From contig WBVU01000004.1 of NCBI GenBank assembly GCA_009192285.1, forward strand, positions 496,001 through 560,000: a DNA stretch of 64,000 nucleotides. Reading direction: 5' to 3'. Source of the DNA: Morchella semilibera. Taxonomy: Eukaryota > Ascomycota > Pezizomycetes > Pezizales > Morchellaceae. The notes under the pieces are model-generated. The model saw nothing but the letters and a program-made list of their open reading frames with translations, made no database searches and was not told where the DNA came from. Shown in pieces: positions 50,849 to 63,589 of this stretch. Positions within the stretch are counted from its first letter, which is position 1. Every line of letters begins with the position of its first letter. The translations under genes and the position numbers were made by a program.

Positions 50849-52185
50849 TGTCGGTCCGCAGCCACGATACCGGTAAGATGTATTCCAGTTCCTCTACAAG
50901 CAAGGACAGATTTCGAGCTGGTATTCGGCCGTGTGAGTATTTTGAAGGGGAGGGGGGTGTTAGGTGGGAAAGTGAATTCGTAATGCCGGGATCAGCGGAG
51001 GATGAGTACGCAAAGGGCGATTTTGCGAGTGTAAATGTAGTGAAGGATACAGAAAACGTATAAAGATGGAGTTACTACTTGGAGAGCAATTTGGCCTGCC
51101 TATGTCGCCCCCAGATTCCCGTCGTTGGTGATGGCGGAGGATATTGGAGATTGGTGTGGTGGTCAGGGACGGGGTTTCACGTAGAAAGCCGCGATGTCTA
51201 TCTGCTCAGCCGCCTACTTCTTCTTTTGGTGGTTGAGTGCGGGTTTCCAGTCTAGTGGGCCGACACGGCTACAGCTACGGCTACAGGAGAGGGCAGGCTT
51301 TCAAATGCACTGGACAGGTACGATTGTGGAGCCTTACTTCTTCTTCTTCGCCTTTCTCTCCCTGAGCAATGCAGCAGCGGTAGCAGCTCTCGCTTGTGTG
51401 TATGTATGTATGTATGTATGCAGCCTATGCAGTTGACGACCGAATGAGATACATACGGCTGTTGCTGTGGGGTGCTCTTCTTCTTCTTTTTCTTCTCCTC
51501 CTTCTTCCTCGCCCGACACTCTTTCTTCTTCTCTGGATCGTAGTTCTTGGATAGTAAAAGTAAGAGCTCTGGGACTCTAGGAATCGGCTGATTGGGTTGC
51601 CTTGTAGAGTAGGGGTTGTTTGAACTTGGAAGGGAAGTCTTTGTCGGTGAAGGAATGCTACATACGTTTCCTTTTTTTTTTTTTTTTTTAGCCCTTTAAC
51701 TCATTCTTTTTACTTACACACACAAAAAAATAAAAACGTGTTCATCAATAGAAGGGCGGAATATAGTCAATCGTCGGATGGAACGTTCCCATGCCCCTTT
51801 TTTGCTTTGGCCCCGCCCTGATTGACTGATAGAAGATCACCACCACCCCTCTTATTAATAGCTACATAACTACTACTACTACTACCTGCTACTACTAGCT
51901 ACTACCACCCCTCTCTTCATCGTGCTCCTCCACAGTGAAGCACCCCCCCCCCCCCTTTGTACTTCTATTGAGGCATTATGGATACCCTGTGCAGCCTCAC
52001 TGACCCACATTATCGATATCATTATCCCCCCTCCCCCATGTCCCCGCCTCCCCGCCTGTGTGTGTGCGCGCCTGTGTGTACCTGAAATTTCCATTACCTG
52101 AGCTTTCGGGGCTTGGTCATTGCTGGAGGTGAAATTAAGACGCTAGTGCGGAAGGACCATGAAGCGAGTTCGCAACACTAGCACG

Positions 52186-52214
52186 TTCCACCGTTCCACC
52201 GTTCCACCGTTCCA
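52186..52214 (+). repeat. CCACCGTT minisatellite
   Basis: The unit GTTCCACC is repeated about three and a half times. Simple repeat, no function inferred. Confidence 0.6.
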
Positions 52215-54747
52215 GGAATCCAGGGGCTAGATACATATCTAATATCAACGCAATCGATCGGGAATCTTCTTGGCTGGCTAGCTGAAGTCTTTCGCGCAAC
52301 CCGCGCCTAAACGACCATATTAGGTTTTGACGCGTCTTTTGGAGGCACTGAGATTCTGAGATTCATTTCCTGGATAATTATTTAATGGGATAGCACTGCA
52401 GTAAGTGTAGGGCTTAGATTGCTGTTTTAACTGTTCCATTCTACAGCTGTAAAGTATAAATATATGCCAAGCTTATTGTAACAGGTCTTCTGAGTCTTTG
52501 GCACCAATGATTTTCAGGTCCTAGTACCACGAAAGTGAATCTTTCCTACCAACTCAAAGTGTGCGCCAAATAACGCAACACACGCCACGATCTGAGGATC
52601 TTCAAGGGTCCCCCAGTCTAAAACGGCCCAGTAGACTAGAAGGAAAACAGTTCGCTAGTTAATAGGTCAGTACTTCTATTCTAACAGCCAATGCCACCTT
52701 TTCTTTTTTTTTTTTTTTTTTTTTTGAGATTTTTTCACTCCCTCCTCTATCTATGTAGGCGCGAAACTATATAGTCACACATTCACACAAGGCTCCATTA
52801 CTGATCCACAACATATATTAAAGATCGACAAAATATATGATCAAGTGTTAGATTTCGGTTGGATGCATATCCCGACTGTTAGAGATTCCACCATCCTCAT
52901 CTGCCACATCTGACGAAACAACCGTCGCTGTTTCAAATAAAGTATCCAAACAAACCTCAAACGGTTTCCGGGGTGATACAGAGAGAACTAGCAACCGCAA
53001 GGAATTCGCTCAGAAGCTTAGATCATGTAGCCCTCATCTTACAGGCCACTGAATCCATCAGTGTAGCCTAGACTCTTCCCTCATCGCGCAAGAAACATAT
53101 ATATAACTGGTAGTACTACCAATATACCTTCTCGGCGCTTGCCCTTGGCCAGCTAGAATGTGCAGCATCAACGCTCAACAATGTTGTGATACAATCCCGG
53201 CACTGGGGGTAAGGCTACCAGTCATAGTCTGATTTGAAGTTGGTTTCGACGACGATAATACGCTGTTGCATTTACCTCCTAGTCTTTCGATTAACTTCTC
53301 TACCCTTCGTAATACGTAAGCTTATATGAAGCACTGGGATGCAACATACAATTAGATTCTTTTCTGACGACCCTTTTCATGATAGCCAGTCTTACCTGAG
53401 TAGCTACATGTAAGTAATCATTACTGGTCCGGGATCAACGGGTGGCATGATTTCGTCTAAAGGCGGCACAATCCTCGAAAAAGAGTTGAAAGATACAATT
53501 GTAAACAGGGCACACAGAGTAGTACATACATCTTAGATATAGTAGAGGTTTACTGTATTCGTACGAACCATTGGTTACTTAACCAAAACGCACGTTCAAG
53601 TAGTGCTGAGTGTAGAGGAGTGTCAAAGTACTCAGGCAAGACATACCTTTTTCCGAGACATCCACGGCGAATAAGTACATGTACATATCCTAGAATGGCT
53701 ACATACATACATGTATTTGAGGCGTGAACTTACCAGCACTAACTACATTTATGTATTACAAATTCTTGCTTTTTCCAAGGCGCTGCGGCGACAACCAGCC
53801 AATACGATGGCATCTTTGCTTTTTTAGTGAAAGTTCCAATGGCTGACCAGTTCTCAGAAGTGGAGTTATTTTAACCTAGGGTACAGGTATCAACGTGCAT
53901 GCACCTTTCATGCGTAGGGAGATTGCACGTGGGTCGATATAACCAATCAGATAGTACACACTTTTCAACATAAACCACTCTTAAGACTTCCGTACCCCAA
54001 TTATCTAAGCTCATCAATGAAAGCGCATCAAACATTACCTATCATCAAGACCTTCCCCCCGAGAATTTTGCCATCCCTAGCTGATAGCCGATACCTCAGA
54101 ACGTAAATACAGGATATGCTCAAGAATGTTTTTTTTTTTCATAGCCGCATGGGTTCTTCGTGGATACCCCTCCTGGATTGTTTCGTGGAATCTTCGTCAG
54201 GGATCGTGGCAAAACAGAAAAAAATCACAACCACAGAACTAACAGACTTTAAGAAGAGGTTCTAGAATAGTCCAATAGGTCAGATCGTGTCCTTACTTTC
54301 TAAGCACAAGCACTCTCCGGGTGTCTGTAGCATTAGTTACCTCCTTGTCTCGCTATGCCAGAGGCACACACTTGACCCCCCCACCGGAAACGTGCCGCGA
54401 ACCAGGACTATCTGATTTAAATGAGCGCCTCCCATTATTGGGTAAGTCTAGAACAAATCAAACACTTAGCTCCTAAACAATCCCGGAATCTCTAGCCCTG
54501 TCTACATATGAGTATTAACGCACAAATCCATCAATAATGTAGCCTAGATTGGTTGGGTAGATTAAACCCTCGAGCCTGCTGATAACCAGTGTGGATGTGA
54601 TTCGTATATGATTGTCCAGTGGTATTTGGGCGATAAGTTATCGGGACAATGATGACGTGTAGCTACAAAAGCGTCTCTACATACATGTATTTATTATTCT
54701 TCCTAATTGTCTTTTATGTGTCTACGGGCTTGAGATGTTAATTGCAC

Positions 54748-54764
54748 TCACAAACTATCACTCG
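54748..54764 (+). other. Composite intergenic motif, copy 13
   Basis: Reads TCACAAACTATCACTCG. Confidence 0.7.
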
Positions 54765-54893
54765 GACAAGCGGTAGACTTGCATCTGGTTCTACGACGGG
54801 GATTCAATAGGGTATAGACATATTGCTAGAATCTGATATTATCTCGGATAGTATAGGTTAATTGTCAAGTGGTTTTGAGAGGCGGTGATACGC

Positions 54894-54910
54894 CGAGTGA
54901 TATTTCATGA
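54894..54910 (-). other. Composite intergenic motif, copy 14
   Basis: Minus strand reads TCATGAAATATCACTCG, 146 bp from copy 13 and facing it. Confidence 0.7.
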
Positions 54911-55717
54911 ATAAAGCGCTGTTGTTCATTTATTATATGCAACTCGTAGGTTTCGTGGATGCATGTAACTTGAAGGTGTTTCCAGCATTACGTATCTAGT
55001 GTTGCACATAGTACCTAGGCCTATAAAAGTAGCTATTGAAATTATATTTAGTCCGAAACTCATTTTTGCAGATTAGGCTCGTTTTAATGGATGCCATGGG
55101 GTAGGGGTGCATTGTTGCTTGTGGAGTTGTGGGAGACAATAGGGAGCTATAGATTATTATTTCTCGCTGACAAATCTTGAAGAAAATATAAGATTCTAAA
55201 AACTTGCAGTAAATAACTATTGATTTCCATAGAATGTATCTTACAAAATTTAACTTGGTTGCTATTGTAAAAACAGAACAACTGCATACAAGGGCCAACG
55301 CGGATCAACACAGACACGCATACACACATACGCACACAACTCCTACTCCCTGCTCTATCGCCTTTTGTTCCCTTGGGTAAAAGTAATGATACGCCATCAA
55401 TGAAACCCAAACATAAAACTTTACTACCCCCATTTAAAGGACGTCCATGGTAGTTGTAGAAATAAATATGAGAAGGGAAGGGGTAGGAGGGGATAAATAA
55501 GGGAGATGCTGTAAGTAAACCACCCCAAACCTTTTGAGACGTAACCCAGAAAAGAAGGCACATAGGAAATGTCCACGCCAAAACACATAATGACATGTTA
55601 AGGCCGGGATGGTATCATAAAGACAAAGGGAATAACCGCAAATAAACAATCCCCCACCCAAAGACTTAGACGCCAAAAAGAAAAATGTAGTGAGAAATAT
55701 AATAAAAACTGGGTATA

Positions 55718-58700
55718 TCAAATATAAGGCGTAGCCACAGAAGAAGACCTTGACCTGGTATCATTGACCTCCAATTTCGTCCAATCCTCACCATCAAGTA
55801 ACGGCCCAGGAATTCCATCCCACCCAGAAAGCGAGGCAATTGACCCGCTCCTCTGATGATTGGCTAAACGAGCACTTGAACTCGCAGCACTCCCGGGTGC
55901 TGATATCCCAGCAGATCCGGCATCAGATGATGTGGCCGAAGCCACAATAGAGGCTTTCCTATCTCCTTCATAAAAAGCAGCTTCAGTTTCCTCTGTCAAG
56001 GGACCTGGTTCGCCGTGAATCGGCCCGCCCAAGATTCCCATGTCTACCGAAAGTCGGCTTCCTGGAGCAGTATTGGAACCAAGTGATCCGACAGGAGAGG
56101 TTTTTTGAAGGATACGTTGTTCAAAAAACGGCGCATAATCTTCAAAGGAGTCTGATTTCGGGCGCGGAAGCGCACCGTTGACCGGTTCTGCATCAACGCC
56201 ATTTGCAACAAGAAAGTTTGTCAACATATCAATAGCATCTCGAACACCTCCTGCGTTATTTCTGGTATAAGTAAAAGATACGGTCTGGTTTTTCGCATAA
56301 TTTTCTTTCCTCTCAAAATTCATTTCAATTCCAAACTGTCTTCGCATAGGTTCAGTAACTTGGTGGTGGATCGCTTCTCCATGGATCAGATCCTCGAGTT
56401 GTCTCGATCTCGATAGTTGAATTTTATGAGATTCGGGAACATGAGACTAAGCCTGTTAGATAAAACCGCGATGTCGGGAGTGCTACTATTTTAGAAGTGC
56501 ACATACCAAGAATTCATGAACGGCTTGAGGGATTTGCCACTCAGGGCCCTTGATTTTTACCACATCACTCGCTGATTCAGTACTCGGAAATATAACCGAG
56601 CACCCCCATTTTGCCTCGAGGTCATCAAATATTTGGCGTTGTGCCATCAATGGTCGGTGGAGTAGTCGTGGTACAATGACGTTTTCCTCCACAATTTCAG
56701 CGTCTGCCTGTTGAACCATTTTCATAATTTCTGCCTTGACCAGTTCAAGATTTTTCGCGTTTCTAGCCGGCGTCCTGCAAATAACGTTATCCACCTTAGA
56801 ATCATCGCATTCCATTCTCCCTGCAGAACCCCTTTCCATTGCGTTAGAAAATTTTACAAAAACCGAATATTTTTTCATTATCCTCTGGATATGTTGTCCG
56901 CCAATCCCTATGATGCGCTTGTGGTAAGAATCCGGGACATGAAAAGACACTGATGCCGGAAGCTCATGCTCAACCAAATGTAGACCTAAGGCTGCTTGCT
57001 CAAAATTATTGGAAACAACGTCAATGAAGAAGTTGTATTCGTTGAAAGCGTCGAAAACTATTTGTATACCGGCTTGACCCATGATTTTGTTGATTTTACC
57101 GTTCTTCTTACCAGAAACGAACTCCTTGTGTTCGTTGGCGAGCTCAATCTTTACCCGGGTCTGAAACGGATACTGCTTGACGAGGCGCACCTCGCTCAGG
57201 ATATGCATGGCGATCTTCACACAGTCGTCTACCCCACACATGTCAAATGATTGCTTGTTGAAAGCAATATCAGCACCACTAAACGCTGAGATATCGGTAA
57301 TCATTTTTCTGAGATCCTGTGGCGCCGGCAATGAAGTGAGTTCGCCATGGTGCATGTCTGGAGGGATCATCCACCAGGTAGCGTTATAATACTGCCCACA
57401 GATAGCCATGATTGATCGGACTGTGCGCTCAATGTTGAGGGTTTCTGTTCCTTGGATCCTCATGCAGACATCCTGTTGTCCCAAAGACCCGAGGCGTGGT
57501 AGTTGGACATAAGTAGCGTTCGCCTCCATAATTTTCTTGATATCATCCAAACGTTCAAGAAGAAGGTAATCAAGTTTCGTCATTGTGATGGAGACGTCCT
57601 TAACGTAAAGCCTTAAGCCACGACGCTATAGCAGCAATCAGCAATCATTTCGACAAGCAAAATAAGCATTACCCTTACAATATTGGCAAGCATCCTTTCG
57701 GCTTTGGCAATATCCTCGCGGCAGCTACCTGTGATGAATACCTGATCCGGATCTCGTAAGGTAGCAAAAGGGGGTCTATAGCCGTATATACGCGGGAATG
57801 GTGGCGGGAAATAAATGGCCGTCCGAGTCTGGGATTCGATATGCTTGATGTTCTTTCTTCCACGGCCACATATTAAGCTTTGCGTAGACAATTCGACAAT
57901 TGTAGTATCCAATACTTGGCCCAACTAAAAAAAAAGATGTATATGAGATCGATACCATTAGATTGAGATGAGGGTTATATGCTTACCAAATCATCAATGG
58001 CAACAAGGACTCTTGTTTTTGCATGCTCAACACTTTCATAGTCGCCGTAGATTTTTATTTGCAATCTGTTGCTTTGGCTGGTGCTGTTTCCAAGATCTGC
58101 TGCCGCCGCAGCGTCTGCGCTTATCCCGGGAGTCTTCAATAGAAAGATGTCCGTTCCGGTAAAGCTTGCTGTGTGCTCTAGATGAGTAAAGAAGCCCTCG
58201 TTGAGGACATTCTCTTCGTCATAAATTTGCTCACGATCAATGTTCACGTAGGCTGTTCTCTGCGCAAATAGTTTTTTATTACTAACCTATTCTCTCATCC
58301 CCCAAGATCCTCTGGCCAAACTTACTAGTGCGACTGGAGTATTCTGCATAATCAAGCCCCTGGCCCGCAACACCGACTCCGGATTACCGGATAGCCATAC
58401 GTTTGTAATAATCCCCCTCTTAGTCTGTCGATAAGATCCGTGTTGAGGCTCGGACACCGTCAGGGCCGCCTCGCACTTGAATTCTGATGAGTCGGATATT
58501 TCTTTGCATAGTTTCCTCAATTTGTCCACATTCGCCTGATGTATCGGTAGTGAATATGTAGGAGTGTCGTTATCATTAGTACGTTCTACTGTCTGTATCC
58601 ATTTCTCTTTCGCTCCCGGGCTTGCCGCAATTATGTCATTGGGGTCCGGACCTAGCAATATGCTAAAAGGAATGCAAAAAGAGTAGCTGACAGGGTTGCT

Positions 58701-58850
58701 TTCGTCCTTGGGTTTTGTGAGGCCTTTACTGCCTGGAGAAAGAATAACTGGCGAGCCACTGTCGAATACAGGTTTTGGTGGCAGTCCATGGATCGGTTGT
58801 TGTTGGTGGTGGTGATGGTGGTGGTGATGTTGGTGGTGGCCGTTGAACAT
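55718..58850 (-). CDS. Multi-KH-domain RNA-binding protein (vigilin/Khd4-like)
   Basis: Five exons (58850-58326, 58259-57987, 57924-57679, 57625-56507, 56446-55718) give 963 residues, all phase 0. The protein opens with a His/Gln run (MFNGHHQHHHHHHHHQQQ). KH-type units follow; the clearest are GRGRKNIKHIESQTRTAIYFP (GRGR loop) and YHKRIIGIGGQHIQRIMKKYS (GIGG loop). Other units look degenerate in the GxxG loop (for example NGKINKIMGQAGIQIVFDAF). The C-terminal 200 residues are Ser/Ala-rich with RSRSSS. Proteins of this type bind mRNA and act in stability, localisation or hyphal growth. The frame is intact. The exact orthologue is an inference. Confidence 0.82.
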
Positions 58851-60951
58851 CGTGAATTTCTACTTCTGACAAAAACACCCCCTCTTTGAGATAAATACGA
58901 GGCTCGGAATTTTGGCGTTGCGAAGGGATCACAGGTATTTATAGTGGGGACGTGACGGTGGTAGTTGGGGCTCTCAACACCCAGACCTTAGATAATGATG
59001 GGTGATGATGGGTGATGATAATGAACGAACAGTGACGATTGATACTAGTAACAACGCGGGTGGGAAGCTTTGGACAACCGTAACTGACACAAAAATGCGG
59101 GGCGACACGAAGAGGGGAAGGAGAAAAAAAAAGATTAAGAAGGCGAAAGAAGAAATTGGGACAAGCGAACTGAAGGTCTTTTTATGGGGGGTGGGGGACG
59201 AGCTGGTGGTTGGTGGCAGATGGAAGGGCCCAAAAGAAGCAGCGCTCGGAGAAGACGAGAAGAAAGATCGAAAGGGAGGGAAGGATTATAAAACTTTGAC
59301 TAGTGTGAACAGTCTTTTTTTTTTTTTTTTCCTTCCTCGTTCGCTTGTTATGCACTTGGTATGTCTGTCTGATTTGGCTGGCCTAAGTGTATCTGTTCGT
59401 TCCCATTCAGACACTGCAGCAGTGAGTGAACGCGCTCGGGTGTCAGGCAAAGCTAATGGGTGAACACTATCATTTATAAAAGTACAGCGGCCTTCTTAGG
59501 TACAGCATAGTGTGTACATACATGCACGTATATACACGTGCGTACAATACGTAGGTATAATGTACATATACATGTATGTACGGAGAAGCCGAGGGCTCTC
59601 TCTGATTGATTGATCTGAGGCTCAGAGGATGGGGGGGAGGGGGGGTGCAACTGTAGTTAAAGCCAAGGAGATGGAATTGAATTGAATTGAATTGAATATG
59701 GAGAAGAAGTAGAAGAAGAAGAAGAAGAAGAAGAAGAAGCTAACACAGGATCTTGGAGATGGGTGATCATGATTAGGATCCTAAGACGACAAACTCTGGG
59801 CGATGTGAATGAGGGTGTGGGTAACTGGAAATAGAGATCTGCATCGAATGCCAAACGTGGAGCACAGGCCACCACAACCTTAAGATGTTGGTAAACACCA
59901 TCAATATAAGTACAGCAATTGTACCTTTCATCACAACCACAAAACACACCTCCGCTACTCACTATCACGAAAAGAAAAGAAAAGAAAAAGAAAAATAAGG
60001 GGAAAAAAAGAAAAGAAGAGAAGAGAACTTGGTGTTTGATAAACCACGCGGGGGAGATGGATGAATGACATTGGACTGTAGAGTAGCAGGTTCTTCGGGT
60101 ACGACTTCTTTCTCTGTGTTACCGAGTCTGACGCGACGGCGGAACCTCCTGCAGATACAGACAGGCACTTCATCGTGGGTGACGAGAGAACTTGCCGTCC
60201 AGGGAGTCTGGAATTCTGACGCTTCCCACTGAGCTGCTGCACTTGGATAGACCGTTGCCCAAATAATCAGCGTCTTGTCATCACTTATACCAAATGACAT
60301 ACATGTATGCACACCCCGGATCTTATGAGAGCGGTCGTCATAGGCACCACGATGCCTGATAAAGAAGGGCTTCTTCCTCTTACTAAAATCGTCAAAGCTT
60401 TTGTTTGCACATAATCTGCTATTTATTATTATGGTTAACCTATTCCGGTATTCTTGGATACTAGAGCTATATTACATGCACCTTAGAAGATGTTAAATCC
60501 TCGACGTCTCCCTAAAGGGCTAGAGGATGTTCATCGTCTATGGGGAGGGGGGGCGCAAACGAAACAATTCGCTTCGTGATCTTCGGTCGCGATGCTCATA
60601 CAAGCTTCTAACGGTTCCCGGCGGCTCTGTGTCAATCCCACAAGCCACTTAACGGTTCTGAATCGTCGGTAGTTGCCGAATCTTCGAATCACGGCCACAA
60701 ATTGTGGTTGGACCTCTGAGATCACGTGAACAATTGACAAAACAAAATTTATTTACAGACATGTCTGTGACCAGGTAACCACCTTAATAATTATCTGCAG
60801 TCCTAGGAACTTAGGGACCATCTCAGTAAATACGATATATCCAGCCATAGATGTCAATTACTCGGATGGAGTTAACCAATATCCCCATCACCTATTCATA
60901 CAATATCACTCTTTTCCCCTTTACTAAAGAAGGGGAGGGGGAACGAAAAAC
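58851..60951. other. 2.1-kb gene-free region
   Basis: Holds the KH gene promoter and the 3' flank of the next gene. There are microsatellites at 59676-59742 (GAATT pentamers, then GAA triplets), a T run near 59315 and TACATGTA near 59569 and 60300. Open frames around 59965-60312 on the minus strand are unrecognised. Confidence 0.45.
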
Positions 60952-63132
60952 TCAATATTTCCCGCCGTATCTAGAGTCTCCATACTCGCTTCCAGCATAA
61001 GGAAGCCTTGGCGGCGGCTGCATTTGTCCTGAATCCCTAGTAAACCCCCCTGTAATTGGTTGAGGTTCAATATACTGTTGCCTCGAGTCGTCTCTTCTTC
61101 CTTCGGGCCTCACACTTTGTTGGCGGATCGCGTATTCCCTTTCTCCATAGCTCCTCGACATTTCCGGTCGCACACTAGCATGTCTCATGGGTAGATATCC
61201 CCTCTCATCAGGCCTAGCGCTTGCGCGCCCACCATGATCTCGTTCCCTCTCGTCCGGCCTAGGAAGGGATCGATCATGATAATCACCCATCTCACCAATA
61301 CCACGAGAATAATCCAGAATTTCCGTGGGTAGCCCCCCAGGTGCCCTAGATGCTGCTCTTGATGGTGCTCGAGTATATCCAAGAGGTGGCGGAGGATATC
61401 CGCCCCCAACGGCTGGGGGTGGCGGTAAAGATTGCCTTGCTACTGCTGAATAAGAATATTCCCTGTCTCTGTAGCTTCTCGCCTCCGCTTCCCGGGCCAT
61501 AATACTACTCTCTGGTCTTGGCGGTTCGTTGTAATGAACAGAAGCTTGAGCCTGATAGTAAAGTGGTCTTTCATCACCATAAGCTTGTCTCTCACGAGGC
61601 GGGGTGTAGGGATGTCCATATTCCGCAGCGTACATCTCACTACCTCGCTGCTGAGCGGATAAAGGTGGTGGGATCATAGTCCTGCCATACTGGTCGATAC
61701 GAGGAGGATCTATGGGCATTCTGCTCTGTGGCCGATAATCTGCGTGAACTGGCCGAGGTGGCGCTCTTCTCCCACGCTCGGCAGGCGAGATAGAGCGACT
61801 TGAACGGCGAGGGTGCTGGTACGGCCCCGAAGGCGAAGTAGATCTTCTTCCCGCACGCGAAGGTTGGCGTATTGGTACTGGTGGGGGCGGATACCTACGG
61901 TCATATTCATCATAGGGTGGTCGTGGGGGATATGCTGATGCCACTGGAGGCACATATACTGGCGTGTAAGACCTGCGCGCATAATCAATTGGCGCAAGGG
62001 GGTATGCATACGAATCTGCTTCTCTGTGCGAATAGGGGTCGTAGGGGCGATGAGCTGGTACAAGAGGGGGTGCGGGTGGGGAAGGGTAGTAACCAGTTGG
62101 GGGAACATATGGGTATTCGTAGCGTGCCCGACTCCCAGTATCTGAATATTGGCCAACACGGCCCGGAGATCTTCCTCTGTCAGGAGTCTGCACTCGCGGT
62201 GCCGGTTCACGATAACCAGGAGATGCAGGTTCGGGTTTGATGTAGGGCGCCGGTGAAACTCGGCTTCTGTACGGAGCTCTCCCAGCATTCCCATATGGGA
62301 TTTCTGTATCAACCTCGACTATCATTCTCTGATCCTGTGATTCTACACGAGCCATATTTGCTGGGCGGACCGGCTGAGGCGCTGCTGGTGATCGAAGCTG
62401 GCTAGTAGCAGAATAGTGGGGTCGGGCTGGCGGCGAATAGACGCGTTCGGGAATTATATCACGTGTATTATGAGATGTTGTTTCTGGCTCTCCATGTCCT
62501 GAGGATTGATCTTGTTCCCGTGAAGTAGACATTGCAGCTGGGCCTGTAGGTGGTTTCCGCAGAGCTTCGACTAAACTCTCTGGTTTTTGTTCCTGTTCTA
62601 GAACTCCTGTCCTCCTTGGTGCAGGTTCTCCTGTCTGCAAATCCATATCTTCATTGCCAGGACGGGTACTTCTCGTTACCGAAAGTCCAACCTTCTCCAT
62701 TACCTCCTCCAAATTAAGATCGTCCTCATTCATGGTTACTTGTCTTTTCTCCTCGACCTGCCTCTTCAACTCCTTCTCTATTCGCTGCCTCTTCAGCTTT
62801 ATTTCTGCATTTACCAAAACATCTGACTTTGACAACAAGATGTCACTTATTTGGCTCTCTGTAATTTGACTAGTAGAACCAGGCCAACCTTGTGATTGAC
62901 TACGCGATAGGCCTGAAGAGTAGTTCTTGTCGGCTGAAGTCCCAGAGCTCGAGTTTGCGGGCTGCGCGGTTGATCTCAAAACTGATCCAGGTTGTGAAGC
63001 TGGTTTAAAGCGGGGGTGTTTTCCTGCATATATTTCATCGCGAAGCTTGATGATTTTCAAATATTCCTGGATTTCGTGTTGGGTCTCGGCGCTATTTGAG
63101 GGCATTGAGGCCATTTGAATGTCTGTAGCCAT
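60952..63132 (-). CDS. Uncharacterised Pro/Arg/Tyr-rich disordered protein
   Basis: A single exon of 726 residues starts at MATDIQMASMPSNSAETQHE; no ATG lies further upstream in frame. Residues about 18-40 form a helix (HEIQEYLKIIKLRDEIYAGKHP) that may be a small conserved module. About 105-135 is a coiled coil (VNAEIKLKRQRIEKELKRQ). From about 200 to the end it is disordered, with repeated PPP, RPE, YPPP and SRSISP-type motifs and many Tyr and Arg, a composition often seen in RNA-associated or phase-separating proteins. I do not recognise it and assign no function. The frame is intact. Confidence 0.8.
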   Translation of the reverse strand: MATDIQMASMPSNSAETQHEIQEYLKIIKLRDEIYAGKHPRFKPASQPGSVLRSTAQPANSSSGTSADKNYSSGLSRSQSQGWPGSTSQITESQISDILLSKSDVLVNAEIKLKRQRIEKELKRQVEEKRQVTMNEDDLNLEEVMEKVGLSVTRSTRPGNEDMDLQTGEPAPRRTGVLEQEQKPESLVEALRKPPTGPAAMSTSREQDQSSGHGEPETTSHNTRDIIPERVYSPPARPHYSATSQLRSPAAPQPVRPANMARVESQDQRMIVEVDTEIPYGNAGRAPYRSRVSPAPYIKPEPASPGYREPAPRVQTPDRGRSPGRVGQYSDTGSRARYEYPYVPPTGYYPSPPAPPLVPAHRPYDPYSHREADSYAYPLAPIDYARRSYTPVYVPPVASAYPPRPPYDEYDRRYPPPPVPIRQPSRAGRRSTSPSGPYQHPRRSSRSISPAERGRRAPPRPVHADYRPQSRMPIDPPRIDQYGRTMIPPPLSAQQRGSEMYAAEYGHPYTPPRERQAYGDERPLYYQAQASVHYNEPPRPESSIMAREAEARSYRDREYSYSAVARQSLPPPPAVGGGYPPPPLGYTRAPSRAASRAPGGLPTEILDYSRGIGEMGDYHDRSLPRPDERERDHGGRASARPDERGYLPMRHASVRPEMSRSYGEREYAIRQQSVRPEGRRDDSRQQYIEPQPITGGFTRDSGQMQPPPRLPYAGSEYGDSRYGGKY

Positions 63133-63517
63133 TTTTTCAGCGATAAGAAACACCGCAGCAGCGGATAGTACTCCTAGAAACCCTGTGAGTAGTTACTCGT
63201 TCGTTGAAGTTCTCTGGCTGGTTGTGAGCACTGTTGAGCTTGATAAGGAAAGGAGGAAGCAAAGGACAAACTGCCAAAATGACGAGACTCATCAGATAAC
63301 AATGCCAAGAGCCAAGACACAAACGAACCAAGATTAGATCAAGGACCCTACATGTAGCTTCAGTTAATACGCTGCCATAAGAACGAACGACATGCATATG
63401 TGCTACATGCTGTCGACCCCACATTTTGCAAGATCTATTATTTCTCTTCACTGTAAGTGACGGTTGACGCCTTGCATCATTAACTATTGTAATCAGTTGT
63501 AAGTAACAAGGGATTCT

Positions 63518-63534
63518 TCATAGACTCTCACTCG
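63518..63534 (+). other. Composite intergenic motif, copy 15 (variant)
   Basis: Reads TCATAGACTCTCACTCG. It is the only copy with C instead of A at position 10. It lies 386 bp upstream of the ATG at 63132. Confidence 0.6.
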
Positions 63535-63589
63535 GAAACTAATACACTTCGGTTTCTCCATGAAACGCGTCGCTAAGCTAGATCCCTTA

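Larger units (their letters stand above)
50776..55717. other. 4.9-kb gene-free region
   Basis: No supportable gene. The left part is the LIM-RhoGAP promoter with a 21-bp tandem repeat. A Lys-rich stretch on the minus strand (about 51340-51560) could be an exon but does not assemble. The middle is AT-rich with T runs. It carries a CCACCGTT triplication near 52188, two composite motifs in opposite orientation (54748, 54894) and four TACATGTA palindromes. Confidence 0.45.

Noticed and set aside
51340-51640. Lys-rich minus-strand exon candidates
   Set aside because: Two basic segments (KNYDPEKKKECRARKK and RAATAAALLRERKAKKK) look gene-like, but no donor/acceptor pair joins them in one convincing frame. 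Left as unresolved.
56574-56581. ATCACTCG inside the KH-protein coding region
   Set aside because: It lacks the TCAY box 10 bp upstream (TTTT there), so it is a chance copy of the 8-mer and not the composite motif.
59965-60312. 115-codon minus-strand open frame
   Set aside because: The first part is non-repetitive, but the end is a Phe/Ser run from a GAAAA repeat, and no family was recognised.
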